Assembly: GCA_036346205.1 (NCBI GenBank)
Contig: JARFJB010001945.1
Location: 2,221,501 to 2,285,500, forward strand
DNA: 64,000 bases
Direction of reading: 5' to 3'
Source of the DNA: Vesta saturnalis
Lineage: Eukaryota; Arthropoda; Insecta; Coleoptera; Lampyridae
Shown: one piece after another, positions 1 through 11,721 of the stretch
Layout: every line of letters starts with the position of its first letter
Numbering within the stretch: position 1 is the first letter of the stretch
The notes under the pieces: generated by a model
Database searches by the model: none
What the model saw: only the letters and a program-made list of their open reading frames with translations
What the model was told of the DNA's origin: nothing
Made by a program: the position numbers and the translations under genes

Positions 1-250
1 CCAACCAAAAAACTTGGTCAAACCCTTTCGAACTATCTAAAGTGACTAAAAGTGTTTCAGCGGATCCTTCTAATGATTGTTGTAAGCTTGGGGTCACATG
101 AAATAAGGTCACCTGTTGAACGACTCTTCTTAAAACCATATTGTTGGTCACAAGGAGTTTGATAGATTTAACGAAAGAAAGTAGTTGCCGATTGATGATG
201 TTCCATGACTAGACAAAATGGAAGTGATTTCGTTGGCCAGTAGTTAGAGG
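1..250 (-). pseudogene. non-LTR retrotransposon reverse transcriptase fragment
   Basis: Read on the minus strand in shifting frames, this stretch gives the palm entry of a non-LTR reverse transcriptase: a segment ending INRQLLSF, then QQYGFKKSRSTGDL and a piece resembling the VTLDSSKGFD catalytic region, where the family usually has a LD.SKAFD motif. At least two frame changes are needed within about 80 codons, so it is a dead fragment. It is cut by the window edge. The clade (Jockey/CR1/RTE-like) cannot be fixed from so short a piece. Confidence 0.55.
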
Positions 251-294
251 GACTGGTCTTTTCTTATAATAAATAAAAAATTAGGTGTGATTGA

Positions 295-1245
295 TTGTTA
301 GATTAAAAAGGTTAATTGCACCACGGTCTAGCTCAGTGAGGTACAGACTTATGAAACTTACTGTAATTGAGCACTCATTGATTTTCAGGCTGAGATATAT
401 CCGTAGGTATAACCAGTAGTGCCTTTTTCTTTGTTTTGGACGCCAGTCAATTTATAGGTTTAATAATTAAGATACAACAAAAATTGAGAAAGTTGTACCT
501 TAATAGCATAATAAGTAATCTGAATAAACACTAAACAACTATATTTATATGTATATTTAATAAAGCGAAATGTCTGATTAATATCCTCGTAAAATAACTA
601 AAACGATATTTCTCGTAAAGATTGACGATACTAAAATTACTAAATTTAACACAACTATACAAGCTTGTAATCTATATTTACTTAAAATTCAAAATGCAAT
701 ATTATCAACACTGTATTCAAGAATAGAACGTATACTGACCTATGTCAACAAATATTACGGTTAATGTAGGTTATGAACTCAAATGTTTTTATCTTAGGAA
801 CAGAAAACAGCTGTTCCTTTATAACCGTATCAAAATAACACTAACTGAGTTATTATATTTCCTTAAACTTATTAAAAGGATACGTATTACTTACATGAAC
901 TCAAAATAAATATATTAACTCGTGTTAAAGCGAATTGCAGCATGAGAAATTCAATTCCCATTCATAAGATACACATATGACAATTTCCATTTGCCGATAA
1001 CGTTCAAATAAACGAACTGTAGACCGTATAGGTAAAGTAACGTAAATTCCATAATATAAACGTAAGGTAAGGTACTATACTTTTCATTTGTCTTCAACGT
1101 ACAGATAAACGAACTGTAGACCATATATGAAGGTAATTTTCATAATATAAACGTACGATAAGGTAAGATAATATGCATAATATAAACGTAACGTAAGGTA
1201 CTAGAATTTTCATTTTATTTTCTACATACAAATAATAGAAATGCT
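295..1245 (-). repeat. old LTR copy related to the gypsy LTRs at 25.8 and 32.3 kb
   Basis: The block starts with GCACCACGGTCTAGCTCAGT, also present in both gypsy LTRs (25,84x and 32,35x). It continues collinearly with them through the words for TGTTCCTTT..AACCGTATCAAAA and CGAACTGTAG. Similarity is clear but much lower than between the two gypsy LTRs. No internal gag or pol sequence follows, so this is probably a solo or truncated LTR of a related family. The far end (about 1,030-1,240) has extra internal repeats of a CATAATATAAACGTA word that the other copies lack. Confidence 0.7.
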
Positions 1246-1271
1246 GATCCAACAATGAAACCAGAGATATA

Positions 1272-2501
1272 CAGGGTTATTACAAATGATGTTCCCGATT
1301 TCAATTATAAATATTACTGGATTAACCTGTTTTAAGACCATTTCAGTTGGTACCACTGGAAAGAAAAACTCATAAAGTTTTGTTTACATTGATTTAAGTA
1401 CGTATCAGCTATTTGTTAAAGTCAATTGTTGTCAATTGTGTAATGGCTGAATTTGAAGACAGGAAAGTATTTTATGTGTTGGATTATCACATCAACCAAT
1501 CAGTTATTAGCGTGCAACGTTACTTTAGAACCAAATTTAATGAAGATACTCCTAGCAGTCCCAAGTGGTACTTGAATTTTAAGAGAAACTGGTGCATTTG
1601 TAAAAAGAAGTCAACTGGAAGGCCGTCAGTAACCAATGACGCTGTACAGCAGGCAAGGGAAAGTTTTACGCGTAGTCCACAGAAATCTACTGTTAAACGC
1701 AGTAGACAGCTTGGTATACCACAGTCAACAGTTTGGAAAATTTTACGTAAACGTATAAATTTCAAGCCTTACAAACTTCAGCTTGTTCAAGCAAACCAAA
1801 GCAAATGACAAAGTTCTAAGACTTTCTTTTTGTGAGAACATGTAGGCCTTGATGGAAAATTAAAACTATGTAAAATGTTTAGTCTTTAGTGATGAAGCCA
1901 CATCCCACTTGCGTGGTAACGTGAACAGACATAATGTCATAATATGGGGCTCGGAGAACCCACACACCTACATCGAGCACTTACACTCCGAAAGTTAATC
2001 AGTCTTGTACTATCATTTACAACAAAGTGTACGACCTTTTTTCTTTATTGGACAAACAATAAATGGAATAAATCTTGGACATGATGACGGAATGGCTTCT
2101 ACCGAAATTAGAACAAGAATCGCTAAACTTCATTCTGCACTTCCTGCAGGTCCAAGTGATGGGGCATTCTTGAACTGGTCTCCAAGATCTCCGGACATCA
2201 CCCCCTGTGATTTTTTCTTGTAAGGATACATCAAACATAAAGTGTATACACCACCAGAAAGCATACCTGAGATCCCAACAACGGATTACCAGAGCCATCG
2301 AAAGTATGGTAAAAGCTTGATTACACGCTTAACATCTGTCGTATCACAAGGGGTTCCCATATAGAACATTTCTAATTTTTGGCATCTAGGATGAAACTTC
2401 TTGAGTTTTTCTTGAAATGTAACTATTTTATTTTTTTGTATGATAAATAAAACTAGATTTATGTACACTTGAAATCATGAACATCATTTGTAATAACCCT
2501 G
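1272..2501 (+). mobile_element. Tc1/mariner-type DNA transposon
   Basis: The element is bounded by terminal inverted repeats starting CAGGGTTATTACAAATGATG at the left; the right end is the reverse complement of the same words. TA dinucleotides sit outside both ends (1270-1271 and 2502-2503), the usual mariner target duplication. It is about 1.23 kb long, a normal size for an autonomous mariner, and encloses one decayed transposase on the plus strand. Confidence 0.9.
1413..2290 (+). pseudogene. mariner transposase, broken
   Basis: The open part (131 residues) is the N-terminal DNA-binding half. Two helix-turn-helix units appear, the second around STVKRSRQLGIPQSTVWKIL, followed by the linker FKPYKLQLVQ seen in insect mariners. 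The catalytic half survives only in pieces: FSDEAT (first catalytic Asp), a WGSENPH block, and SPDITPCDFF (third Asp region). The second Asp region is not readable and several frame changes separate the pieces. It is not expected to make active transposase. Confidence 0.85.
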
Positions 2502-2503
2502 TA

Positions 2504-3215
2504 TTATAATTAGGACAATTTAAACAAAAAAAAATATTTATTTAATTATGAAATGTGAAATATAAGGTTATGTTACTTGTTCATAAATTTACTCGGAAAT
2601 GTTGTAATTCGCATTTTAATTATTAACCACAGTTCTAAGTGTAAATAATTCGTGTCCAAACAGTTTTATACTGCGATGGTTATAAATATGTGTAATAGAG
2701 GGGATAGTTTTATCGAATTCAAATATTAGATAGTATGCAAGTTCAGATAAAGTTGAAGAAGTTATATAGGTAATTTGTTATGAGGAAAATATAGTATACG
2801 AATATAAACAGATGGTTTTTATACAACAAAACAGGTTTTATGGGGTTTGCACAATGACGTTGTGTTCATAAAGGCATTGGACTATGGCAGTAGCATGTTA
2901 AAAAGGTCAGCACGACACATATTAGTGTGTTAAAGGTAAATAAGAAATTTCACATATAAATCAATATAATTAAGCAATTAAACATAACAGATATTGATTA
3001 CATGAAGTACAATAATTCTAATGTGTAGGACATGTATAATAATTGGTACAATGCATAAAAACTCTGCGAACTATAAAAAGGGTTATGGTACGAAGACGTT
3101 ATGTTGGTAGATCACAGACTAAGTGGTTAAAAAGTGCTTAAGAAGTTAAAGTGCCTTAGAACAACACATGTGCAATGTGAAATTAACAATATAAATATAA
3201 TAAAATATTACACAA
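2504..3215. other. AT-rich stretch, nothing recognised
   Basis: No coding region, RNA gene or inverted repeat was recognised between the mariner and the transposase gene at 3.2 kb. It may hold the outer end of the 3.2-4.6 kb element, but no matching terminal repeat was found by eye. Confidence 0.4.
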
Positions 3216-4590
3216 TTACTCTACACTTATTTCTTCGTTATCATAATCTGATATAAAATCAGATTCATCCGACGAGTCTCCACTCCTACGTATAATTAAT
3301 TCCTCACAAACGACATCCATAATATGCTCTTTATTAATGTATTCCTCCTCAATTTCTTTAACATGGCGGCACACTTCTTGCCAGTGGCTCTCCAAATCCA
3401 TCGAACACTTTTCACGAGTTAGTTTTTCATCATCGGCTAATTTAAAAGTTGTGTTTTTCGATGCCACCCAAGCTTTTACAATGGTCCATATTTTTTCTAT
3501 TGAATTTAGCTCCGGGTGGTATGGAGGTAGTCGACATACAGAGTGACCATGTTTCGCAAATATAGCATCAATTGGATATTCCGTGTAGCTCGGTTTATTA
3601 CATTTTATTAAATCATACAGCTCCACTTTGGTTTGGGATTCATCATGTACGATCCCTCGTTCTTGTAACCAAGTTATCATTTCCATTTTTTTACTGCTAA
3701 AAGTTGGGTGTTTAACTGCTAACGTGTTGTGATAACTTGCATTATCCATAACAATAACTGACTTTTCGAGCAAATTTGGTAATAACTGGTGCTCAATCCA
3801 TCGTTTATAATTAATAAAGTTCATATCGTCGTGATAATCACCTGTTTTTGAGCCCGATTTAAAAACTAAGAGGGCATTATTGATAAATCCCATTTCACCA
3901 CCAGCATGTACTATTATAACACGTTGACCTTTACCGATTGGACATTTTAAACCTTCGTTGGAATTATCTACCCAGGAATGTGGCGTTGTATGCGATGTAT
4001 GTATATATGTTTCATCTGTATACACAATGGGTCGCCCTGCTCTTCGATACTTTGTTATTGCTCGTATATAAGCACAACGTAAAGATCGTATATCGTACCG
4101 TTCCATTAAACATTTACAACTGTCAACGGTTTTCGTCCATTTAAAACCTAGTTTATTTAATAATCTTCTTAAAGATGTTTCCTTCCTAGAGAAACCAATG
4201 GATTCGTCATCTTTAATAATATAGATAGCATTGACGGTTGGTCGTCGTTTCCCTGTGACATGAAAATTGTGTACAATGCGTCGAACGACTTGTTCCCCAC
4301 AATTATCGACAGATGATCTTGGTGCGGTTTCATTCTTTTATGAGAACTCTTGAACGATTCTATTTCACCACGTTGAATTGCACTCCCTTCTCTAATAATT
4401 CTAACGACGGTACTTTTAGATACTCCAGTTGCTTTCACAACGATATCAAGAACGTTAACAGTAAAGAAATGTAATCGTGAAAAAACTGACAGATGATAAT
4501 CGTACAATAATGACATACCTTGCGATAAGACACGCCGCTTCTTTGCTGGAATGTTTGATGACTATCAGACGATGTACTTGCATCACCCAT
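3216..4590 (-). pseudogene. IS630/Tc1/mariner superfamily transposase with DD82E spacing
   Basis: The largest open frame (3216-4106, 296 residues) carries a DDE core: YTDETYIH (first Asp), VIVMDNASYHN (second Asp) and LPPYHPELNSIEKIW (Glu). Exactly 82 residues lie between the second Asp and the Glu, because of an insertion containing ITWLQERGI and KVELYDLI. The same frame continues upstream to about 4,330 without its own Met. The helix-turn-helix part (VVKATGVSKSTVVRII) lies upstream in another frame (to 4,516), so at least one frameshift exists. A possible first short exon with Met lies at 4,516-4,590, but its GT/AG junction does not keep phase. DD82E spacing fits the family called Sailor. 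Residues after the Glu include an acidic Ser/Asp-rich tail. The catalytic residues look intact. Confidence 0.8.
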
Positions 4591-4796
4591 TATAAACAAC
4601 GAACTAAATCAATATATTATATTAATACATATTACTGTGGATTACAAATACAACGTACTTGTAAATAAAAGATGCTGAAACGGAAGGAGTTTTGAAAAAA
4701 ACTGTTTACAATTGATAAAAACGTGGACGAAAATGAGGTTAGAAAACAATAAACAACACTACATTTTGTGGACGGAAGATAATATCTACTTCTCAC

Positions 4797-5885
4797 CAGA
4801 GCTGGGAAAGATACTTTTAAAAAGTATTTAAGTACTAAATACAAGATACTTTTACTATGAGAAAAGTATTTAAATAAAAGATACTTTTTTTGGACAAAAG
4901 TATTTAAATATAAGATACCAAAAGTATTTAAATACTTTTTGGAAAATAAATACTTTTTAAAATATTGAAATACTGAAAGTATTTAAATACTTCTTTAAAC
5001 TATTTTTATATTTCAATAATATTAAAAGTATTTAAATACTTTTTATAGAAATAAATACTTTTATATTTTTTATATGTTTATTATTTAAGTAGATTACGAA
5101 ATACTGAAACTATTTAATAAACAGGTATACGTTTCTTACAAGTCGCATGTTGAACATATCAAATACATAAAGTAAATGACTTAGTATAAGCACAAAAAAC
5201 GGTGTTAAGTAAAATGAATTTTATAAAAGAACCTCTTACAATTACAACACATGTATTTATTAAAAATATGTTTTACAATAAATAATGTATTTACATTAAA
5301 CATTATTTGCTTTTAATATACCAAATTTTCAAAATTTGAATCTGTCAATGCATGTCAGGTGATGTATATGTAATAAGTTTCTATTTTAATTTGGAATAAT
5401 CCATAAAGCTCATTACTCAATAAGTTTGATTACATTAAAAACAAGGCGGATGGTTGCAATTGCAAGTACAATATTTCAATACACCTTGTCACCTTCGTTC
5501 AAGCACGGTATAAAAATATTATTGTTAATTGTTATGCAATTAACACCAGGTAACCTTTTTCTGACAATACGCTGCTAAGAAGAGAACTCATTATTTTATT
5601 ATTACAATTTATATAAATCTTTTTGGAAGTATTTAAATATTTCTAAAAGTATATTAGTATATAATATTTTAAAAGTATTTAAATAGTTTAAAAGTATTTA
5701 AATACTTTTACAAGTATTTAAATATTTTAAAAGTATTTAGATACTTTTTTAAATATAAGATACTAAATACTTTTGAAAAGTATTTAAATCTTAAATACAA
5801 GATACTTCTACAGGAAAGTATTTAAATACTTTTTTGTATTTAAATACTAAAAAGTATTTAAATATCGAAATACTTCCCAGCTCTG
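4797..5885. mobile_element. non-autonomous hAT-type element (large MITE) with 8-bp target duplication
   Basis: The left end reads CAGAGCTGGGAA and the right end TTCCCAGCTCTG, perfect 12-bp inverted repeats. The 8 bases CTTCTCAC occur directly outside both ends (4789-4796 and 5886-5893), as hAT transposases leave. The element contains no coding region. Both subterminal regions are packed with the self-complementary word AAGTATTTAAATACTT and variants, and the centre is plain AT-rich DNA. Confidence 0.92.
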
Positions 5886-5893
5886 CTTCTCAC

Positions 5894-6275
5894 TCATATC
5901 ATTATTCCATTTCTTTTTAATGCAATATTCGGTTTCTAAGCAGGTGTCTTCGTATTTGGCGTTTGCTTTAATAGCTATTTGTATTGCTAGCGAGGAAAGT
6001 ATAATATTGCCTCCCGCAGATTAATTTTAATGCCAAGAGAGGCGATAACACTGTCCTTCAATGTAATACATATGATTTTTTGCCACTTTACTCTTGTATA
6101 ATTAGTAGATTTTTTAAAAAGAAAATTAAAAATATTTTGGCACTAATTAAATTATGACAGTTGAATGAGTGACACTGTACTACTAGATTTATGTATATTG
6201 TTTTCGTAGGCCAGCCTAGGGTTGCTATGTTGCAGGAATTTAAATTAAATGGTAACATGTTAATTTATTGAAACA
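5894..6275. other. spacer, nothing recognised
   Basis: AT-rich DNA between the hAT-type element and the Crypton-like remnant. No open frame, repeat or RNA was recognised. Confidence 0.4.
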
Positions 6276-6280
6276 CATGT

Positions 6281-7510
6281 TTGTTTAATACAGTTTCTGC
6301 AGCTTTTAGTTTGTGGTTTGTGTTGGTGGTTGCAAATAGCCAAAATGATGCAACTTATGAGATTCCTGAAGCTGTTCTCAATGAAGCGAGAAATGCTAGG
6401 TACACTAAGTCTTCTCTGAAAAATCAAAGACGTGGTACGAAAATGAATATAATATTTTCAAGCAATGGATAGCAAGTCACTAAGTTAAGTAAATCGACGA
6501 TAATGTTATGTTAGCATATTTTTCATTTGCAAGCATACATTATAAATCTTCCACTCTTTGGTCAAATATTTTATGTTGCAAGCCACACCTTGTTTGAAAG
6601 ACAACTTAAACATTAAGACGCCAAAAGTGGTATTTTCTTTAAAAAGATAAGCTCACGGATATGAACCGATGAAGGCAACACATTTAGTAGAAAAGACCTC
6701 TGTAAATTTATAACAGAAGCTCCTGACTGTATATATTTATTAATGAAGGTAAATTTATAATTTTTTGCAATGCATACATAATAAAAAATGTGATTTTTAA
6801 AGGTTGCTTTAATAATAGCGGTTTTTAGAGCTTGTAGATGTGAAGAACTGGTTAATTTACTTATTGATGATATTCAAGATAAGAATGCTATACTTGTAAT
6901 TAAGATTCCATACATTTCGCATACTTTTATGGTACTAATGACACAATGAATGCCGTAAACGTCATTAATATTTACAGAAAATATTTTGAATTAAGACCTG
7001 CTAAAACAGGGCACCGAAGATTTTTTGTAAAAACTATATAGTGTACAGTGCAAGTGGTTGGTAAAAATAAATGCGTTGAAATACCAAAAAAGTAGCAGAA
7101 TATTGGGTGCTTCCAACCATGTACTTATACAGAGCATAGTTTAAGAAGAACTTCTGCATCTCTTCTTGTGGAGGTGATTCAATAAGTTTAAAAAGACATT
7201 GACATCCTCAGCAGTAGCTGAAGGATATTTAGAAGACTACATGTCAAAGAAACGTAAAAGCGCATCAAATTATTGTAGGTGATGCATCTACCTCTAGAAC
7301 AACTTCAGCCTATTTTGAAAACCAACGCTGCTGAAGTAGAAAACAGTGAGGTTGTTATGGAACCAGCATCAATGACTGCGTTGTCATGAAAATACTTCGG
7401 CTAGTAGTTCTAATAATAAGTGTTACCCCTTTTTAAGCACTAACACTACTGAAATAAAAAACAAAGAGATTAATGTGGAACCAGCATTAATGAGCATTAA
7501 TTAATAATGA
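6281..7510 (+). pseudogene. Crypton-like tyrosine recombinase, heavily decayed
   Basis: Pieces in all three plus frames line up in the order of a Crypton recombinase. First comes an N-terminal segment YEIPEAVLNEARN at about 6,355; then a core-binding part with LWSNYSML-like and FFLKRISSRYE-like remnants (6,560-6,660); then EAPDCIYLLMKVALI and FRACRCEELVNLLIDDI (6,715-6,880), which holds the first catalytic Arg region. Next is a SLRRTSASLL block (7,140-7,170), matching the box with the second Arg. Last is SSAVAEGYLEDYMSKKRK (7,200-7,260), the region before the catalytic Tyr. More than five frameshifts or stops separate them. No terminal inverted repeats are expected for Cryptons and none were seen. 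Confidence 0.65.
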
Positions 7511-7886
7511 AAATAATATTTCAGTTAGGTAGTACTTCTTTTAATTGTTCTGTTAATTTAACATCAATAGTCAGACAAATATCAATAATAAATAAGATTT
7601 TTTAAGACGTGTTGATTATTTTTGCTTCTCGTTTCTAATAGCATATCTTGTGAGCAGCAAATGTCTATTTCGATGTAAAAAACAGCATCGGGAAATGTCA
7701 CTTACGAAAGAAGGTGGCTAAAATAGTTGTTGTGGAGTTGACCAGGAAAGCCTTGAACCTGGTTAAACGTAAAGATGAAGTAATTCGCACATTTGTATTT
7801 TAAAGAAAAATATTCGGTTAGTTAAACAATATATTAGTAGTAAGTTAATTGATAATGAAAACATGCTAAAGATGGAGTAATTTATT
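7511..7886. other. spacer, nothing recognised
   Basis: AT-rich DNA between the Crypton-like remnant and the polymerase fragment. No convincing coding frame was seen. Confidence 0.35.
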
Positions 7887-8470
7887 ATGCAGTGTTATTT
7901 ACTAAAACTGAAACAAGGAAATGATTTTAAAATAGGTGGAGGTAATCCACAAAATTTAATGTGGCAATCTATTGAATCTTGTTTTAAATGTAGAATACTT
8001 ACAGGCATTATTGTGAACGTAAATATAAAAGATCCACTAACATTTTTAAATCAAGCTTATTCCATTTTTGCTGATAAAGTTAATTTAATGTTTAAAGAGA
8101 CCAAGTATGGAAGTGAACACAGTTTTAGTAGCTCATTTTGTACAGCCTTCCAGTTTGAAAATTGGTATTTAAAAACATTTCCAACTGAAAACCAAATTAT
8201 TGATGTTGGTACCGATTTGTGGCAATGGTATCAAACTAATGTCTATAACAAGCTACAAATCAAATTGGAGGAATTTGCGGGGAACGATTCTGGGTGGGCT
8301 GCATGAAAGTTAACATCACAGACCATTAAGCTTAATGGTCTGTGCTTAACATTAACAGGTACTTGCCTCTAAAAGGTGGACTTTATGTTCAAGTGCCTAA
8401 CTTCATAGCATTAAAAAAAAGCTGGTAATGTGAAGGTGTAATTATACACCCTTAAGCTACAATTTTAGCT
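7887..8470 (+). pseudogene. Polinton/Maverick-type DNA polymerase B, N-terminal fragment
   Basis: An open frame of 139 residues ends with NDSGWAA. It resembles the region found ahead of the polymerase domain in insect Polinton/Maverick-type proteins: a block around PTENQIIDVGTDLWQWYQTN, then IKLEEFAGNDSGW. The family normally continues at once with a conserved ILNL..N.N.Y.PL.GG segment. Here pieces such as PLKGGLYVQVP and FIALKK follow in broken frames to about 8,470. The catalytic exonuclease and polymerase motifs are absent. A second piece of the same type of protein lies at 10.86-11.5 kb on the same strand, so both may derive from one gene split by later insertions. Confidence 0.6.
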
Positions 8471-8688
8471 GATAAAGGTTTAGTTATAACCCAGTAGGTT
8501 TTGTGCCGGGTTTCATAAATATTATCAGATGTTGCTTTACCAACTCGTTTTATAGAAAAACAAGTAAACAAACAAATTTTTGGAGTTCCAATTCAGCAGG
8601 AGGAATGTCTAATTGAGAAAACAAATTTATTCAGAAATAAAGATGGTTGGAATTTCATCAAAAGTCTGTTTCCTGTTTTTAATTTCAT

Positions 8689-9480
8689 TTAACAAAGCTT
8701 CATCATGTCCTTCGGTAAAAAGTGGCTTTTTAATTTATGAATAAGCTCATCCCATGAATTTATTTGAAACCTGATGGCTCTAAACCACGTCAAATCCCAT
8801 CCAAAAAATAGATCGATTCCAGATAATAACATACCTGTCTTCGAAATATTACGAGCAACCATTACTTCTTCACACCTTTGTACAAATGAAAAAACTTCTT
8901 TTTCACTACCATTAAATTTTAAATTTAATTTGTAAACAGGAACAGAATTTCTAGAAATATTTAAGTTCTTAATTGAATTTGAAAAATTTTCGGTTGGAAT
9001 ATTTACGGCAGTATTAATCGGTTCATTATTTGACATCGAAATGTTAGAATTATCAAGATATTGTCAGTCATTATTTAATTCTAAATTATCATTAATTGAT
9101 TCGATTAATTCTTTATTATCATTACATAGTGAAAGTAATCGATCATTGCTCACGTTCATCGTCAAACCCTTTATAATTTAATCGCTTCAAAATATGTAAA
9201 AGACGGGTATGTTAGTTTGAGATATTCACTTTTCGTTGGATTGATTTTATACAAATTTATTAATGATTGAATATGAGTAAGTTTTTGTTTTAAACAAGCT
9301 AATTCTTCATTTTGGTTTATTTCAACTTTCGTATAAGAATCAAATAATTTTGAATCGACTTTTTCTAAATTTAGTTTACGTCGTAATAATTTGCGCTTTT
9401 CATCAACCGATAAATTTTCAGCCCGACAACATTGCGGTATCTCAGTTCCATTAATAACTCGTCACTCCTAAGACTATCTA
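8689..9480 (-). pseudogene. LTR-retrotransposon gag fragment
   Basis: The frame 8,689-9,036 contains VPVYKLNLKFNGSEKEVFSF, then RCEEVMVARNISKTGMLLSG and WFRAIRFQINSWDELIHKLK, ending at SHFLPKDM. This is the retrotransposon gag (capsid-like) fold seen in Ty3/gypsy elements. The same frame continues upstream past one stop into an Asn-rich stretch and, near 9,440-9,480, a SDELLMELRYR segment like a gag N-terminus. There is no zinc knuckle, because the 3' part is missing. It differs from the gag at 30.7-32.0 kb and belongs to another element, inserted between the two polymerase fragments. Confidence 0.65.
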
Positions 9481-9733
9481 CTACATAATTCGACATAGTA
9501 ATATATGACATACAAATAAGACACAAAATACAATAAGATTACAATAATCGTAAATACAAAATATTACAGTACCTTTATACGGTTGTCATCAAAGTTCGGA
9601 ATTGCAACAAACATAAGCGAAGATATCTGACATGTACAGCATTAACATGCACCAAGATCATTGTAAATTTAATTAATTAAATATCAATACAATAGGCATG
9701 TCGAGAAGCAACAACTTTCAATAGATTGCAAAT

Positions 9734-9734
<1 letters not shown>

Positions 9735-9772
<38 letters not shown>

Positions 9773-9782
9773 TATTATATAT

Positions 9783-9851
<69 letters not shown>
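9735..9851. repeat. (TA)n microsatellite
   Basis: About 117 bases of nearly pure alternating TA with a few interruptions. The apparent Tyr/Ile open frame across it is an artefact of the repeat. Confidence 0.97.
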
Positions 9852-9854
<3 letters not shown>

Positions 9855-10850
9855 CTTTACAAATTGATGTTGTTGAAAACTTGTTTTACGGAAAAACAAG
9901 TAAATCATCAATATAATAAAGTTAAAAAAAAATGACAATAACAAGCTTTATTTGCTACCTTAATTTTGATTATAAATGAGAATATCATAGACCTAATGTT
10001 AGTAACGATTTTACTACCTAAATTTTGATTGTAAAGATGAAAATCTTAAAGCTAGTGTTAGTAACGATTATTTAACTTAAGTAAAACTAATTTATAGAAT
10101 TGTTAATAGAAATAAAATACCTTATTTTCATTATACTGTACTTTCGTAGGTTCCGAAATGGCGGCTTGCTGAATCAGCGCTTGGAAAATTTCGTTGCGTA
10201 AATTTTACATGGGAGTTGAAATAAAACTGGATTCGGATGCATTAAAATTCCCCAAATGTATAAATTTTCTTTCTGGTTTAATGGATATTAACAATGGTTA
10301 TTGCGTCATTATTGGTTGAACGTAAATATACCGTAAAGTAACTAACGGTAAAATGCAATTGGTTAAGTAATTATGAGGATAAATAAAATAAAGTAAAACG
10401 AAAAGGAGAAGTAAATAAAAGTGCCTGAAAAAGCAAACGTCTAACGCTTTATATAATAGTAGTTTTAAATAACTTAGTCTTTGCGCATGAACATGTGAAT
10501 CAAATGTGCAAACAATATGCGTACGAGTTTATTTTTACAATAATTAAATGCATGTTTTTACGCAACACACGCTGCACGTAATGCATTTTAAATTGCCTGA
10601 ATAAACGTAAATTTTATTAACAAACGTCAAGAGTTTGTTACAAAAGTAACGATGATTATTGTTTTTTGTGGGCCGTTGTTTCAGCTTTATATCCTGCTTC
10701 ACAGCATTCATGTCGAACTTCTAGCTATCCTCATTTCAGTAAGGTTTTAAATTACGATTCAATTGGGTTTCTTATTAAAATAGCTGATCTAAAAAATTAA
10801 AAAAATTAAATAATCTCAATAAATTTGTATTGCATAAAGCATAAAAAAAG
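9852..10850. other. about 1 kb without recognised genes
   Basis: Contains two imperfect copies of a word around CTACCTAAATTTTGATTGTAAA (9,955-10,040) and otherwise plain AT-rich DNA. No gene was supported. Confidence 0.4.
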
Positions 10851-10859
10851 TTGTACTCT

Positions 10860-11515
10860 TTGTACTGAGTAATCAGTAATGGCGACAGAGAACCTATAAA
10901 TCTTGTAATGCTTTCTAACGATGATGAAACTTATCACCACTTTGCTTAGATTAAACACCTGTCGACTTTATTTTCAAAACAGTTATCAAAGAATGATCAT
11001 AAGTATGTGATTTGTTACCGGTGTTTGAATCATTTTTGTTCAGATGTAGCTTTAGAAAAGCATATTGTAATCAACTCAATCAATGTGCTAGATTACCAAA
11101 TGATAATAATAAGTATTTAGAATGTAAACATGTATCATACCAAGAAAAGATTCCATTTGCACTATACGCGGTCCTCGAAAGCATTTCAGAGAAATGTGCA
11201 ACTGCAGATGATCAAAACACACGTATATGTGATAAACATGTACCCTTTAGCATTGCATATTACCTTAAATGCTCTTATGATGAATCGTTATCACAATTTC
11301 ATTTGTAATGGGGGGAGGATTGTATACAATGGTTTATCGGTGAACTACAAAAGATTGCAAACTGGGCAAACAGCATTCTCAGTACCATCGTGCGCATGAA
11401 CGCGCTGACTTATGACCAAATTGATAATTTTGAACGCGTTGTCTGTCATATTTGCAATTGGGCTTTTAAACCGACAGATGTTAAGGTTAGGGACCATTAC
11501 CTGACTTGTTTTTTA
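10860..11515 (+). pseudogene. Polinton/Maverick-type DNA polymerase B, zinc-binding and exonuclease-entry fragment
   Basis: Shifted frames give, in family order: GDREPINLVMLSNDDETYHH; YRCLNHFCSDVALEKH, a Cys/His zinc-finger-like block; then YQEKIPFALYAVLESISEKC, matching the IPFVIYADFES exonuclease motif but with the Asp-Phe-Glu altered; then IAYYLKCSYDESLSQF, WFIGELQKIANWANSI, and finally VCHICNWAFKPTDVKVRDHY, a second CxxC plus RDH block. This is the typical N-terminal third of insect Polinton polymerases. Several frameshifts are present, and the exonuclease Asp and Glu positions are degraded. The polymerase core does not follow. Confidence 0.7.
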
Positions 11516-11721
11516 ATTTTCGGTGCAGCGTGGGTATTACTACATTAATAATAATTGTAGGATAATGAACGCAGTTATTTTGCTTTGAAATCATTTTAAG
11601 CATTTAGCGCACATTCTATTTTTATATGTCATCAATTTACACTACAACTTTGAAACGGGATTTGTAAATGTATGAATGCAATTGTGTCATTTGTAGATTT
11701 TAAAATTCCGAATTTATTTAA

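Noticed and set aside
318..350. tRNA box A-like word TCTAGCTCAGTGAGG in the LTRs (also at 25,849 and 32,357)
   Set aside because: No box B or cloverleaf follows at a suitable distance. It is a conserved part of the LTR family.
1520..1765. Minus-strand frame across the first mariner
   Set aside because: It is the shadow of the plus-strand transposase; the plus frame carries the recognisable helix-turn-helix.
9726..9935. Tyr/Ile-rich open frame
   Set aside because: It is a translation of a (TA)n microsatellite. The same applies to frames over the TA tracts at 35.4, 39.3, 41.2 and 47.4 kb.
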